Assembly (NCBI GenBank): GCA_945897435.1
Contig: CAMDFJ010000009.1
Span: forward strand, 1-47,239
Length of the DNA: 47,239 nt
From: Candidatus Kuenenia stuttgartensis
GTDB lineage: Bacteria; Planctomycetota; Planctomycetia; Pirellulales; UBA1268
Reading direction: 5' to 3'
Both the position numbers and the translations under genes were made by a program. This document shows positions 7,750 to 14,965 of this stretch, in pieces. Numbering within the stretch: the stretch's first letter is position 1; every line of letters begins with the position of its first letter. The notes below the pieces were generated by a model, which saw nothing but the letters and a program-made list of their open reading frames with translations, had not been told where the DNA came from and made no database searches.

Positions 7750-9651
7750 TCATCGTCTTCTGATGGCGCGAATGCCGCAGATCGCGGCGGCCAGAGAGCA
7801 GAGCAGGAGCGAAGAAGGCTCGGGGACGGCTGTCACGCTCCAGGCCAGTCCATAGGTCGTGTCGGCCGGCAACTCGCCCGAAGATCCGAGATCGTAGACC
7901 CGGTCGAGGCCGACGACCCGCAGGTCGTAGTCGCCCGCTTCCGGAATCTGGATCCTGAGGAACTCCGACGTGCCGTAGGGGCTGATCGAGCGGGCGATCA
8001 GGGAATCCCCGGCTGGAACGTCGGTCCGCCAGAGTTCGAGCGAGAGATCGCTGAGCCCGATGTCGCGGGCGGAGTCGAGCGTGTCGGTGAACAACCTGTC
8101 GGCAAACCAGGTCAATGCGACCGAGAGGAGATCGCCGGCTGCCAGCGGACTTGCGAACGAATATGCGTTCGCACCACCACCGGTCAGCGCGGTAGCGTTT
8201 TCAACGCTGCCAAGATCCCAGCCGCGGTGCTGGACGCCATCCGCTCCGCCGCCGCCGAACACGCCCAGCGTGGTGTCGAGGCCGGCGCTGACCGCGATCG
8301 GCATTCCATTCATGAGGATGCCGGCTGGTTCGCCGACGTAGATCCTGTAGGCCGTGTCGAGGTCGAGCATGCCGGCACCGACCGCATTGTCGAGGGCCTG
8401 CTCGGTGGTGATCACACCATCGACCATCACCTGACCGTTGTTCCAGCCATTCGTCGCCGTGGCACCGGCCATCATCGTGGCCTTGATGACCCGGGCATCG
8501 AGCATCTCGGCCGGGGCCGCATTCGCCGAGACGAAATAGCTGCCGGCGTCGACGAGCAGGGCGGCGGCTCCCGCCACGATCGGCGCGGCGAAACTCGTGC
8601 CCGCCATGTCAGGAACGTAGTATTGGCCGTGATAGGCGCTCTGCATGCCGCCCGTCGGATCGCTGCCAGTGCGATTGCCACCGGTGTTGCCGCCATAGAA
8701 GGCGAGCGTCAGGTTGTCACCTGGGGCGGCGATGTCGACCGTCGCGCGGGCATTCGGAAGCGTTGTTCCAGTCGCTGGATTATAGAAATCGCCCGGCCCA
8801 CGGCTCGAAAAATCGGCCACCTCGTTGAACGGTGGTGAGAGCGTGTCGCCAGTCATGGCGGCCACCGAGATGCCGTTGTAGCCCGATGCGAGCCCGCCGA
8901 CGGAGTTCTGGGTCGGCCCGCCGTTACCGGCCGAAAACACGGCGATGACGTTGTTCTCCCTGACAAGCGCGTCGACGGCGATCGTTTCGGCCAACGCCCC
9001 GGCTGAATCGTCGAATCCCCAACTGCTGTTGATCACGTTGGCTCTGAGCGTCGCCGACCCACTCGTCACTCCGGTCCGCATCGCAGTCAGGTAGGGATAG
9101 AGGAAACTCGTCTCGGTGACGGTGAAATTTCCGCTGAAGCCGCTGCCGCTCCAGCCGGTCGCGATCGCCCCCGACCAGAGCTGCGCCGTCGGAGCGATGC
9201 CCAGCTGATGCTGATAGAGACCCGAGCCTCCGATCGCCTGCCCGACGAAGGTCGCATGCCAGTCGGCCTCTCCGAGCGACGTTCCCCCGGAGGACTGCGT
9301 CAGGGGATCGGCGAGATAGCGGGAGACGCGGCCGGAGAGCGACTCATGGCCGTTCCAGATCGAGCCGGCCTCGATGTTGGCCACGATCGCACGGCTGCCC
9401 CCGAAGCCCCAGTCATAGAAGGTCGTCGCCCCGACGAGATCATTGACGAAGACCCCGTTGAAGATGCTCGACCCGGAACCGCTGCCGTTGATCGCCTGAG
9501 CCGGTCGGGCCGCCACGGCGAGCAGAAGCCCAATCAGCAACGTCGGGAAAAATCGGCCACCGGGCGCAAACCGCCCACTGGTGCCCAGCCAATAGCCCTG
9601 CTTCAGCAAGGGATGTTCCCGGCCCGGATGTCGTGCGGAAGCGAACCGCAT
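7750..9651 (-). CDS. Subtilisin-like serine protease (S8) with PEP-CTERM sorting tail
   Basis: Exported protease of 633 residues. The start at 9651 is set by a GGAGGTG sequence just upstream; an in-frame earlier codon at 9705 lacks this. The signal peptide has the hydrophobic core PTLLIGLLLAVAA and ends at ARPAQA. The S8 domain spans about residues 60-440: His132 in DWHATFVG, the oxyanion Asn243 in FSAGNGG, and Ser353 in AGTSFAAP. The position of the catalytic Asp (normally VIDTG) reads NIEAG, with Glu94. A beta-rich pre-peptidase-like domain follows, then VPEPSSLLL, a membrane helix and a basic end, which is the PEP-CTERM signal for exosortase processing. It is probably co-transcribed with the small secreted protein gene 29 bases upstream. 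Confidence 0.88.
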   Translation of the reverse strand: MRFASARHPGREHPLLKQGYWLGTSGRFAPGGRFFPTLLIGLLLAVAARPAQAINGSGSGSSIFNGVFVNDLVGATTFYDWGFGGSRAIVANIEAGSIWNGHESLSGRVSRYLADPLTQSSGGTSLGEADWHATFVGQAIGGSGLYQHQLGIAPTAQLWSGAIATGWSGSGFSGNFTVTETSFLYPYLTAMRTGVTSGSATLRANVINSSWGFDDSAGALAETIAVDALVRENNVIAVFSAGNGGPTQNSVGGLASGYNGISVAAMTGDTLSPPFNEVADFSSRGPGDFYNPATGTTLPNARATVDIAAPGDNLTLAFYGGNTGGNRTGSDPTGGMQSAYHGQYYVPDMAGTSFAAPIVAGAAALLVDAGSYFVSANAAPAEMLDARVIKATMMAGATATNGWNNGQVMVDGVITTEQALDNAVGAGMLDLDTAYRIYVGEPAGILMNGMPIAVSAGLDTTLGVFGGGGADGVQHRGWDLGSVENATALTGGGANAYSFASPLAAGDLLSVALTWFADRLFTDTLDSARDIGLSDLSLELWRTDVPAGDSLIARSISPYGTSEFLRIQIPEAGDYDLRVVGLDRVYDLGSSGELPADTTYGLAWSVTAVPEPSSLLLCSLAAAICGIRAIRRR

Positions 9652-9679
9652 GCCCACCTCCCCGCCCCTGGGGCCGCGG

Positions 9680-9949
9680 TCACCGAGACTGCCTGGCGGC
9701 CCCATCGACCGATCGCATTCTCGAACGTTGCCGAAACCCTGACCGCTTCGGCCTTTGCTCTGTCTTCGAGGTGGCTACTGGCTGCCGATTCCGCCTCTCG
9801 GATCCCGTGGCCTGCGACTTCTCCACTTCAAGGACCCCGAAGTATGGATCGGGAAACTGCCAATCGTTCTGGGCCACCACCTCAGCCGGCAGGGAGAGGA
9901 CAATCAAGCCCATCGCAGCAATGACCAGAGAGCGACGCACCGCAGCCAA
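9680..9949 (-). CDS. Small secreted protein, unknown function
   Basis: An 89-residue product with a clear signal peptide: basic MAAVRRS, a hydrophobic core to about residue 20, and a cleavage-like AEVVAQ. The mature part begins NDWQFPDPYFGVLEVEK and then becomes Arg/Gln-rich. The start is TTG at 9949 behind an AAGGGA-like sequence, or GTG at 9940. The gene lies directly upstream of the subtilase gene on the same strand (gap 28 bases), so the two may form a unit. No domain is recognised. The strong signal peptide is the main support. Confidence 0.55.
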   Translation of the reverse strand: MAAVRRSLVIAAMGLIVLSLPAEVVAQNDWQFPDPYFGVLEVEKSQATGSERRNRQPVATSKTEQRPKRSGFRQRSRMRSVDGAARQSR

Positions 9950-9996
9950 TGTCCCTTCAAAACAGGTCCAACCGGGCTCTCAGTTGTGCTGATGCC

Positions 9997-10524
9997 TCAG
10001 ACAGGAAAGTCAGGGCTGGAAACCGCATCGGCGAAAACCGTCGGCTGATCGAGCGATGACCGGATCGAACGAATCGTGTCGAGCATCACAGGTCGCACGA
10101 GATAGCCGGCAACACCCGATGCAAGCGAACGCTGTTCGTCTTCCAGTCGATAGTCGTCGGAGACCATGAAGATCGCCGAACGCTGCGAGTCGCCGACACG
10201 CCCGAGGGAGATCGACGCCCCGGAAAGGGTCGGATCGACGTCTGCATGACCGACGTGCGGAGCCAGCATGTCGAGCAGATCGAAGCCGGACATGTCGGAA
10301 AGTTCGGTGGCCACGAGCCAGACATCGGCCCGAAACCGTCGGGCCAGCCGGACCGCTGCCCGACCGTCAGCACAGAAATGCAGACCGATCTCGCCCGCCC
10401 TGGCCGCCTGAACGAAATCCGCGTAGCGATCGCAGGCAGGATCGACGATGACGATCTCACTGATCCCCGCCGCCCGGAGCGACGTGAGGCTGGAATTGAA
10501 AGAGTCTTTTGAATTCATGTTCAT
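9997..10524 (-). CDS. Degenerate response-regulator receiver domain (pseudo-receiver)
   Basis: A 175-residue single-domain protein with the CheY-like fold. Beta1 is EIVIVDPAC (Asp28), beta3 and the loop read DVWLVATELSDMSGF, beta4 is AIFMVSDDY (Ser122) and beta5 is GYLVRP (Arg144). A gap-free alignment with the usual DVVLLDIRLPDMSGF puts Ala72 at the phospho-acceptor Asp and Arg144 at the conserved Lys. It therefore probably cannot be phosphorylated in the normal way. It has no output domain. Possible roles are protein-protein signalling or a constitutive switch, which is inference. An AAGGA sequence 11 bases upstream supports ATG 10524. Confidence 0.75.
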   Translation of the reverse strand: MNMNSKDSFNSSLTSLRAAGISEIVIVDPACDRYADFVQAARAGEIGLHFCADGRAAVRLARRFRADVWLVATELSDMSGFDLLDMLAPHVGHADVDPTLSGASISLGRVGDSQRSAIFMVSDDYRLEDEQRSLASGVAGYLVRPVMLDTIRSIRSSLDQPTVFADAVSSPDFPV

Positions 10525-10539
10525 GATCTGAGGTGTCCT

Positions 10540-10573
10540 TCAGACAAGTGAAACGCATCAGACAAGTGAAACG
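10540..10573. repeat. 16-bp direct repeat, period 18, at a stop codon
   Basis: TCAGACAAGTGAAACG occurs at 10540-10555 and again at 10558-10573. On the minus strand the second copy supplies the last sense codons and TGA stop of the 40-residue reading frame, and the first copy lies just after it and before the ribosome-binding site of the receiver gene. Confidence 0.9.
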
Positions 10574-10680
10574 ATCGACAAAAACAGCGCAATCGGAAGG
10601 ACGCACAAGAGCAGGTCCGCCCTTGTCAGCGACCCGCGGGCCGCAAGTGCCGAGGTTGCCCCAATCTGCCTGGTGTTCAT
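10558..10680 (-). CDS. Small membrane peptide (40 residues), hypothetical
   Basis: A short reading frame on the minus strand. ATG at 10680 is preceded by GGAG with a 6-base spacing. The product starts MNTRQIGATSALAARG, then has one hydrophobic helix (LLLCVLPIALFLSIVSLV) that runs to the C-terminus. No family is recognised. It sits 33 bases upstream of the receiver gene, on the same strand. The ribosome-binding site and the helix favour a real gene, but the length makes this uncertain. Confidence 0.4.
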   Translation of the reverse strand: MNTRQIGATSALAARGSLTRADLLLCVLPIALFLSIVSLV

Positions 10681-11001
10681 CGACATCTCCGTGACTTTGT
10701 AAGTCTTCTCTTGAACCTGCTGTTCTGGACCGGCAAGCAAACATGCACGCGCCGTGCCAATCGCGCCGGTTGCCGCGATCGAGCGACCCAAACCGACACA
10801 AACAGCCGCTGAAACCTGCAAAAAAGGCTTCGCTGTCGCTGACTGGAGGAAAAACATTTTGCCGCTGCCATCGTCATGATCGGCGTCATTCGCACCGACC
10901 CTGGCGCGATTTGCCCCAGTCGGACAGCAAACGACCGCGGGGGGTGGGACGATTCGCCCCACCCCCCGCGCTCTTTCGCATCAGGCTCAGGGTACGGCCG
11001 G
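10681..11001. other. Intergenic region upstream of the receiver group
   Basis: No convincing gene is seen in these 321 bases. They contain the hairpin at 10936-10970 that probably ends the phosphoglycerate mutase transcript. The promoter of the 40-residue and receiver genes should also lie here, but no clear -35/-10 pair was found on the minus strand. Confidence 0.5.
10936..10970 (-). terminator. GC-rich hairpin after the phosphoglycerate mutase gene
   Basis: CGCGGGGGGTGGG and CCCACCCCCCGCG form a perfect 13-bp stem with a 9-base loop, 31 bases after the apgM stop codon. No T tract follows on the minus strand. Confidence 0.6.
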
Positions 11002-12207
11002 TCAGGCCCCGTACTTTCCAAGACGGAGGGCATGGGCCATGGCCAGCAGCATCAGGTGTTTGGCCGCAAACTGGCCGAGCCCGCCCCTGAGGCATTCCCG
11101 CTCGGAGAAGCCGGTCAGGCCGTCGGGCCTGCATGTATCGGCGACCAGAAGCGTCGGCACCGGATGCCAGCTGTGGCTCTTGAGCAGACTGGGGGTGGAA
11201 TGATCGCCGGTGACGATCAGGACATCGGGCCGGAGCCTTTCGATCCGGGGAATCGCCGAGTCGAGCTCTTCGGTCCTTCGCACCTTCTCGGAGAAGTTGC
11301 CGTCCTCGCCGGTGGAATCGGTGTATTTGAAGTGCAGGAAGAAAAAGTCATAGTCGTTCCAGCAGCCGGCAAGCGTTTCGATCTGTTCGTCCAGCGACTG
11401 CGCCCTGCCGACGAGGGTCATGCCTGCCAGCCGGGCGAGCCCCTTGTACATCGGATAGACGGCGATCGCCGCCGACCGCAGGCCATAGACCTGCTCGAAC
11501 GTGGGCAGTTGCGGCTTGGCGGCGAATCCCCGCAGCACCATGCCGTTGGCCTTGGGCTCATCCCGAAGGATCAGCCGTGCCTGTCGCACGAATTCCTTCG
11601 CCACCTCGGCCGTCCGGCCAGCCGCCGGAACAGCAGCGACCGGGTCGAGCGGGGCCACGCCAACGGCCTGGGGGTCGGTGTCGGCCACGCCGCCATCCAG
11701 GCCTTTGCCGCGAAAAACCACCACGAACCGGTGCTCTTTCACGGGCTTCACGAACGTCTCGACGCCCTCGATCTTCACGGCCTCGAGCCGCTCGACGACC
11801 TTGAAACTCTCCTCCGATGGAATCCGTCCCGCCCGGCGGTCGGAGATGCGTCCGGCCGCGTCGAGTGTGCAGAAATTACCGCGGGCGGCGACGTCGTCGG
11901 GCCCGAGTTCGAACCCGATGCCGGTCGCCTCGAGGGCGCCGCGTCCGATCCTGAACTCGAGCGGGTCGTAGCCGAAGAGGCCGAGGTGACCCGGGCCGGA
12001 TCCCGGCGTGATGCCGGGCAGCACAGGAATGCTCGAGCCGCTCGTTCCCCGGGCGGCGAGCCGATCCAGATTCGGGGTCGAAGCCGTCTCAAGTTCGGTC
12101 CTGCCACCCGGCTCGAGGGGCAAACCGCCAAGTCCGTCGGCAACGAGCATGACGATCTTCGTAGTCGCTTTTTCCGCAAGTTCCCGGACGAGTTGGAGTT
12201 GATTCAC
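11002..12207 (-). CDS. apgM: 2,3-bisphosphoglycerate-independent phosphoglycerate mutase, archaeal type
   Basis: Interconverts 3- and 2-phosphoglycerate in glycolysis; cytosolic metalloenzyme of the alkaline phosphatase superfamily; 401 residues, the usual length for the ApgM type. The N-terminus has the metal-binding Asp in IVMLVADGLGG, followed by STPNLDRLAARG with the nucleophile region and by GSGPGHLGLFGYDP. Near the C-terminus VLIVTGDHSTP carries further metal ligands. The reading frame extends upstream, but the fold starts just after GTG 12207 (MNQLQLVREL), with an AGGAA sequence upstream, so this start is chosen. It is divergent from the glucose-6-phosphate isomerase gene, another glycolytic enzyme, with 199 bases between them. 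Confidence 0.93.
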   Translation of the reverse strand: MNQLQLVRELAEKATTKIVMLVADGLGGLPLEPGGRTELETASTPNLDRLAARGTSGSSIPVLPGITPGSGPGHLGLFGYDPLEFRIGRGALEATGIGFELGPDDVAARGNFCTLDAAGRISDRRAGRIPSEESFKVVERLEAVKIEGVETFVKPVKEHRFVVVFRGKGLDGGVADTDPQAVGVAPLDPVAAVPAAGRTAEVAKEFVRQARLILRDEPKANGMVLRGFAAKPQLPTFEQVYGLRSAAIAVYPMYKGLARLAGMTLVGRAQSLDEQIETLAGCWNDYDFFFLHFKYTDSTGEDGNFSEKVRRTEELDSAIPRIERLRPDVLIVTGDHSTPSLLKSHSWHPVPTLLVADTCRPDGLTGFSERECLRGGLGQFAAKHLMLLAMAHALRLGKYGA

Positions 12208-12321
12208 GGCAGCATGTTCCTGAGGGGGGAGAGAAGTTCCACGATCCTGCGGGCGTTGTTTTGGCGGCGTGAACCGATCGCTGCAAGGGGAACTCCGCCA
12301 ACGCCGTCGACTGGCGGATGG

Positions 12322-12350
12322 TTGGGCTGGGGACGTCGATCGGCTACATT
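12322..12350 (+). promoter_or_regulatory. Candidate sigma70-type promoter of pgi
   Basis: TTGGGC (12322-12327), a 17-base spacer and TACATT (12345-12350) lie in the divergent region, giving a leader of about 50 bases before the ATG at 12407. Confidence 0.4.
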
Positions 12351-12406
12351 CCGCGGTCGAGCGTTTCCGGCATCGATCATCCCCGCCCAGAGCCAGCGAG
12401 CCCACC

Positions 12407-13852
12407 ATGAGCGTCATCCGTCCGAAGCCGCCCGAGGACCCGATCCAGTACGATCCCTCCGCCGTGTTCGCCACCGGAGGCATCAGCCGCGAAGGGCTCG
12501 CCTCCCTCTCACCTCGGCTCGATCAGGCCCGCCAGGAGACGCTGACCGACATCGACCGCTTTCGGACGGGTAAGACCCGGCCGGGGGAGGTGCTCGACCC
12601 CGCGTTCATCGACCTGCCCGACCGACTCCTGGCCGACTACAACACACAACGCCCCGAGAGCGAACTGTTTGCCATCCTCTCGACGGCACGTCGGATCCGC
12701 GAGGCCGTCGACCGGGTCGTCGTGCTCGGCATAGGCGGCTCCTACATGGGCACTCGGGCCCTGTTCGAGGCCTGCTGCCATCCGTTCCACAACGAACTGC
12801 CCCGGGGCGAGCGAGGGGGCCGACCGCGGCTCTCGTTCGAGGGCTTCAACATCGACAACGATGCGGCCCAGGGACTGCTCGACCTGCTGGCGGTGCCGGC
12901 CTCTGGCGGCGGGCCGGACGACCTACTTGCCCGCTGGGCCCTGCTGATCGTCAGCAAGAGTGGGGGCACGCTCGAGACCGCCGTCGCCACCCGACTCTTC
13001 CTGGCGACGCTGTTCGAGGCGGTCGGCCGCGATCGTGGCCGGCTGGCCGAACTGGTCGTACCGGTCACCGGAAAGAGCGGCCGGTTGGCGGCCTTGGCCG
13101 GGGCGATCGGCTGCCCAGATGTGTTCGATATTCCCGATGGCGTGGGGGGACGGTTCTCGGTCTTCACAGCGGTCGGGCTGCTGCCTGCCGCGATCGTCGG
13201 CATCGACGTTGTCAGACTGCTCGAGGGAGCCGCGGCCATGAACCGGCGTTTCCGCGAGGCTCCTGTGGCGGAGAATCCGGTGCTGCAGTACGTCGGCGTC
13301 TGCCATCTCGCCGAGGCCGAGATGGGGGCTACGATCCGCATCCTTTCAACCTGGAGCAGCCGTCTCGAGGCGGTGGGGCTGTGGTACGACCAACTGCTTT
13401 CGGAGAGTCTCGGCAAGGGAGAGCAGGGGGCCACTCCGCTGACCACGGTGACGACCCGAGACCTCCATTCCCGCGGCCAGCAGCATCAGGAGGGCCGGCG
13501 GGACAAACTGATCACAAACCTGCTTGTCGGCGAGCCGCGACGCGATCCGATCAGGCTGCCCTCGATCGGCGGCTTCGCTGCCAATCAGGATGCTCTCGAT
13601 GATCTCGTCGGCAGGGCCTGGCCCGACATGCTCGCGGCAGCAGCGGCGGGTACGAACGAGGCCTACGCGGCAGACCGTCGGCCGACCGCCGACATCACCC
13701 TGCCGCGGATCGACGAGCACACGGTCGGCCAGTTGCTTCAGATGCTGATGCTGGCGACGGTTGCCGAGGGCCGGCTCGTGGGCACGAACCCCTACGGCCA
13801 GCCCGGCGTCGAGGCCTACAAGCAGTGCATGATGCGGCGGCTGCGGCCCTGA
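12407..13852 (+). CDS. pgi: Glucose-6-phosphate isomerase
   Basis: Interconverts glucose 6-phosphate and fructose 6-phosphate in the cytosol; 481 residues. Two SIS-type sugar-phosphate binding regions are seen: VVLGIGGSYMGTRALFEA near residue 105 and LLIVSKSGGTLETAV near 180. The region GVGGRFSVFTAVGLLP follows, and the C-terminal NPYGQPGVEAYK carries the conserved Lys of the active site. The frame is open further upstream, but conserved sequence begins after ATG 12407. The gene faces away from apgM, so two steps of glycolysis share one divergent control region. The next gene, an MBL-fold hydrolase, starts 44 bases downstream. Confidence 0.94.
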   Translation: MSVIRPKPPEDPIQYDPSAVFATGGISREGLASLSPRLDQARQETLTDIDRFRTGKTRPGEVLDPAFIDLPDRLLADYNTQRPESELFAILSTARRIREAVDRVVVLGIGGSYMGTRALFEACCHPFHNELPRGERGGRPRLSFEGFNIDNDAAQGLLDLLAVPASGGGPDDLLARWALLIVSKSGGTLETAVATRLFLATLFEAVGRDRGRLAELVVPVTGKSGRLAALAGAIGCPDVFDIPDGVGGRFSVFTAVGLLPAAIVGIDVVRLLEGAAAMNRRFREAPVAENPVLQYVGVCHLAEAEMGATIRILSTWSSRLEAVGLWYDQLLSESLGKGEQGATPLTTVTTRDLHSRGQQHQEGRRDKLITNLLVGEPRRDPIRLPSIGGFAANQDALDDLVGRAWPDMLAAAAAGTNEAYAADRRPTADITLPRIDEHTVGQLLQMLMLATVAEGRLVGTNPYGQPGVEAYKQCMMRRLRP

Positions 13853-13896
13853 CGACCCAGCCCGAGTCGATTGCAAAGTCCCGAGGAAAATCCATC

Positions 13897-14622
13897 ATGC
13901 CGATCACGCTCACCTGGACGGGACATGCCACCTGGCTGATCGAGACAGCCGCAGGCAGGCTGCTCGTCGACCCGTTCTTCGACGGCTGTCCGACGGCCTC
14001 GATGAAGGCGGCCGATGTCTCCTGCGACGCGATCCTCGTGACGCACGGTCACTTCGATCACGTCGCAGATCTTGTCTCGATCGCCCGCCGGACGAAGGCA
14101 CCCGTGCTCTGTGCCTACGAGATCGCCAACTGGCTCGGCGGACAGGCGATCCTGAATTCCGTGCCGATGAACATCGGAGGGAGGGTTTCCGTGCCCGGCG
14201 GGACGGCGAAAATGGAGATGGCCTTTCATTCGTCGAGCCTTCCCGACGGCACGTATGCCGGCAGCCCCGCCGGCTGGCTGTTGGATCTGGAGGGCATCCG
14301 GATCTACATCGCGGGAGACACCGGGCTGTTTTCCGACATGGAACGGATCGGCAGGCCCCAGGCCGGCCGCGGCATCGATGTTGCGATCCTGCCGATCGGC
14401 GACGTGTTCACGATGGGCCCGGACGACGCGGTCGAGGCCACGAGGCTCCTCCGGCCGCGAATCGTCCTGCCGAGCCACTACGGAACCTGGCCACCGATCG
14501 CCCAAAACGCCGGAGCCTGGGCCGAGAGGATCGCCGCCGAGCAACTTGCCGAACCTCGGATCCTGGAGCCAGGCGGGGCGATCACCGTTTCGGGTCGCCC
14601 GACGGCAGTTCCACCGGCCTGA
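13897..14622 (+). CDS. MBL-fold metal-dependent hydrolase, UPF0173 family
   Basis: A 241-residue cytosolic metallo-beta-lactamase-fold protein. The N-terminus ITLTWTGHATWLIET and the metal-binding THGHFDHVAD (HxHxDH) identify the UPF0173 group. Further ligands are in IYIAGDTGLFSDM and LPSHYGTWP near the C-terminus. The physiological substrate of this family is not known. ATG 13897 has AGGAAAA seven bases upstream and starts right at the conserved sequence. The last 41 bases overlap, tail to tail, with the end of the small Rieske gene on the other strand. Confidence 0.88.
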   Translation: MPITLTWTGHATWLIETAAGRLLVDPFFDGCPTASMKAADVSCDAILVTHGHFDHVADLVSIARRTKAPVLCAYEIANWLGGQAILNSVPMNIGGRVSVPGGTAKMEMAFHSSSLPDGTYAGSPAGWLLDLEGIRIYIAGDTGLFSDMERIGRPQAGRGIDVAILPIGDVFTMGPDDAVEATRLLRPRIVLPSHYGTWPPIAQNAGAWAERIAAEQLAEPRILEPGGAITVSGRPTAVPPA

Positions 14623-14965
14623 CGGGCGGCACCCTGACCTCGATCGCATCCCCGACGACGCGAACATCGAACACCTCCACCCGGAGTGCGGCATTGTCGC
14701 ACCAGGCGCCGTCAGAAAGACGAAACCGCCAGGCATGCCAGGGACAGGTGACGACGCCGTCCGTGAGCGGTCCCGAACCGAGCGACGCCCCCATGTGCGG
14801 GCAGAGATCGTCGATCGCCGAATAGGCGACGCCATCGAAGAACAGGGCGACCAGGCGTTCGCCGACCGCGAAGGTGCGGCCCTCCCCAGCCGGAATGTCA
14901 CCGACCTTGGCCACGGGAATGAAGGGAACGTCGTTCATCTCAGAAACCAGTACCATACCATCCAT
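14582..14965 (-). CDS. Small Rieske [2Fe-2S] ferredoxin, NirD-like
   Basis: Soluble Rieske-type electron-transfer protein of 127 residues, the size of NirD or dioxygenase ferredoxins. The cluster ligands are in LCPHMGASLG (Cys, His) and TCPWHAWRF (Cys, His), 16-18 residues apart, as in the family. There is no signal peptide or membrane anchor. ATG 14965 is chosen because GGAGG lies four bases upstream. No nitrite reductase or dioxygenase gene is adjacent, so the partner is unknown. Its start codon shares two bases with that of the HAD gene on the other strand, and its 3' end overlaps the MBL-fold gene. Confidence 0.85.
   Translation of the reverse strand: MDGMVLVSEMNDVPFIPVAKVGDIPAGEGRTFAVGERLVALFFDGVAYSAIDDLCPHMGASLGSGPLTDGVVTCPWHAWRFRLSDGAWCDNAALRVEVFDVRVVGDAIEVRVPPVRPVELPSGDPKR
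14951..14956 (+). promoter_or_regulatory. Candidate -10 box before the HAD gene (leaderless type)
   Basis: TACCAT ends seven bases before the ATG at 14964, which has no Shine-Dalgarno. The site lies inside the first codons of the divergent Rieske ferredoxin gene. Confidence 0.3.

Noticed and set aside
10558-10962. Longer version (134 residues) of the small membrane peptide
   Set aside because: The upstream part has no ribosome-binding site and overlaps the hairpin after apgM; the GGAG before ATG 10680 favours the short form.
10876-12573. Long plus-strand open frame opposite apgM
   Set aside because: apgM on the other strand has all family motifs; the antisense product is low in hydrophobic core and has no domain.
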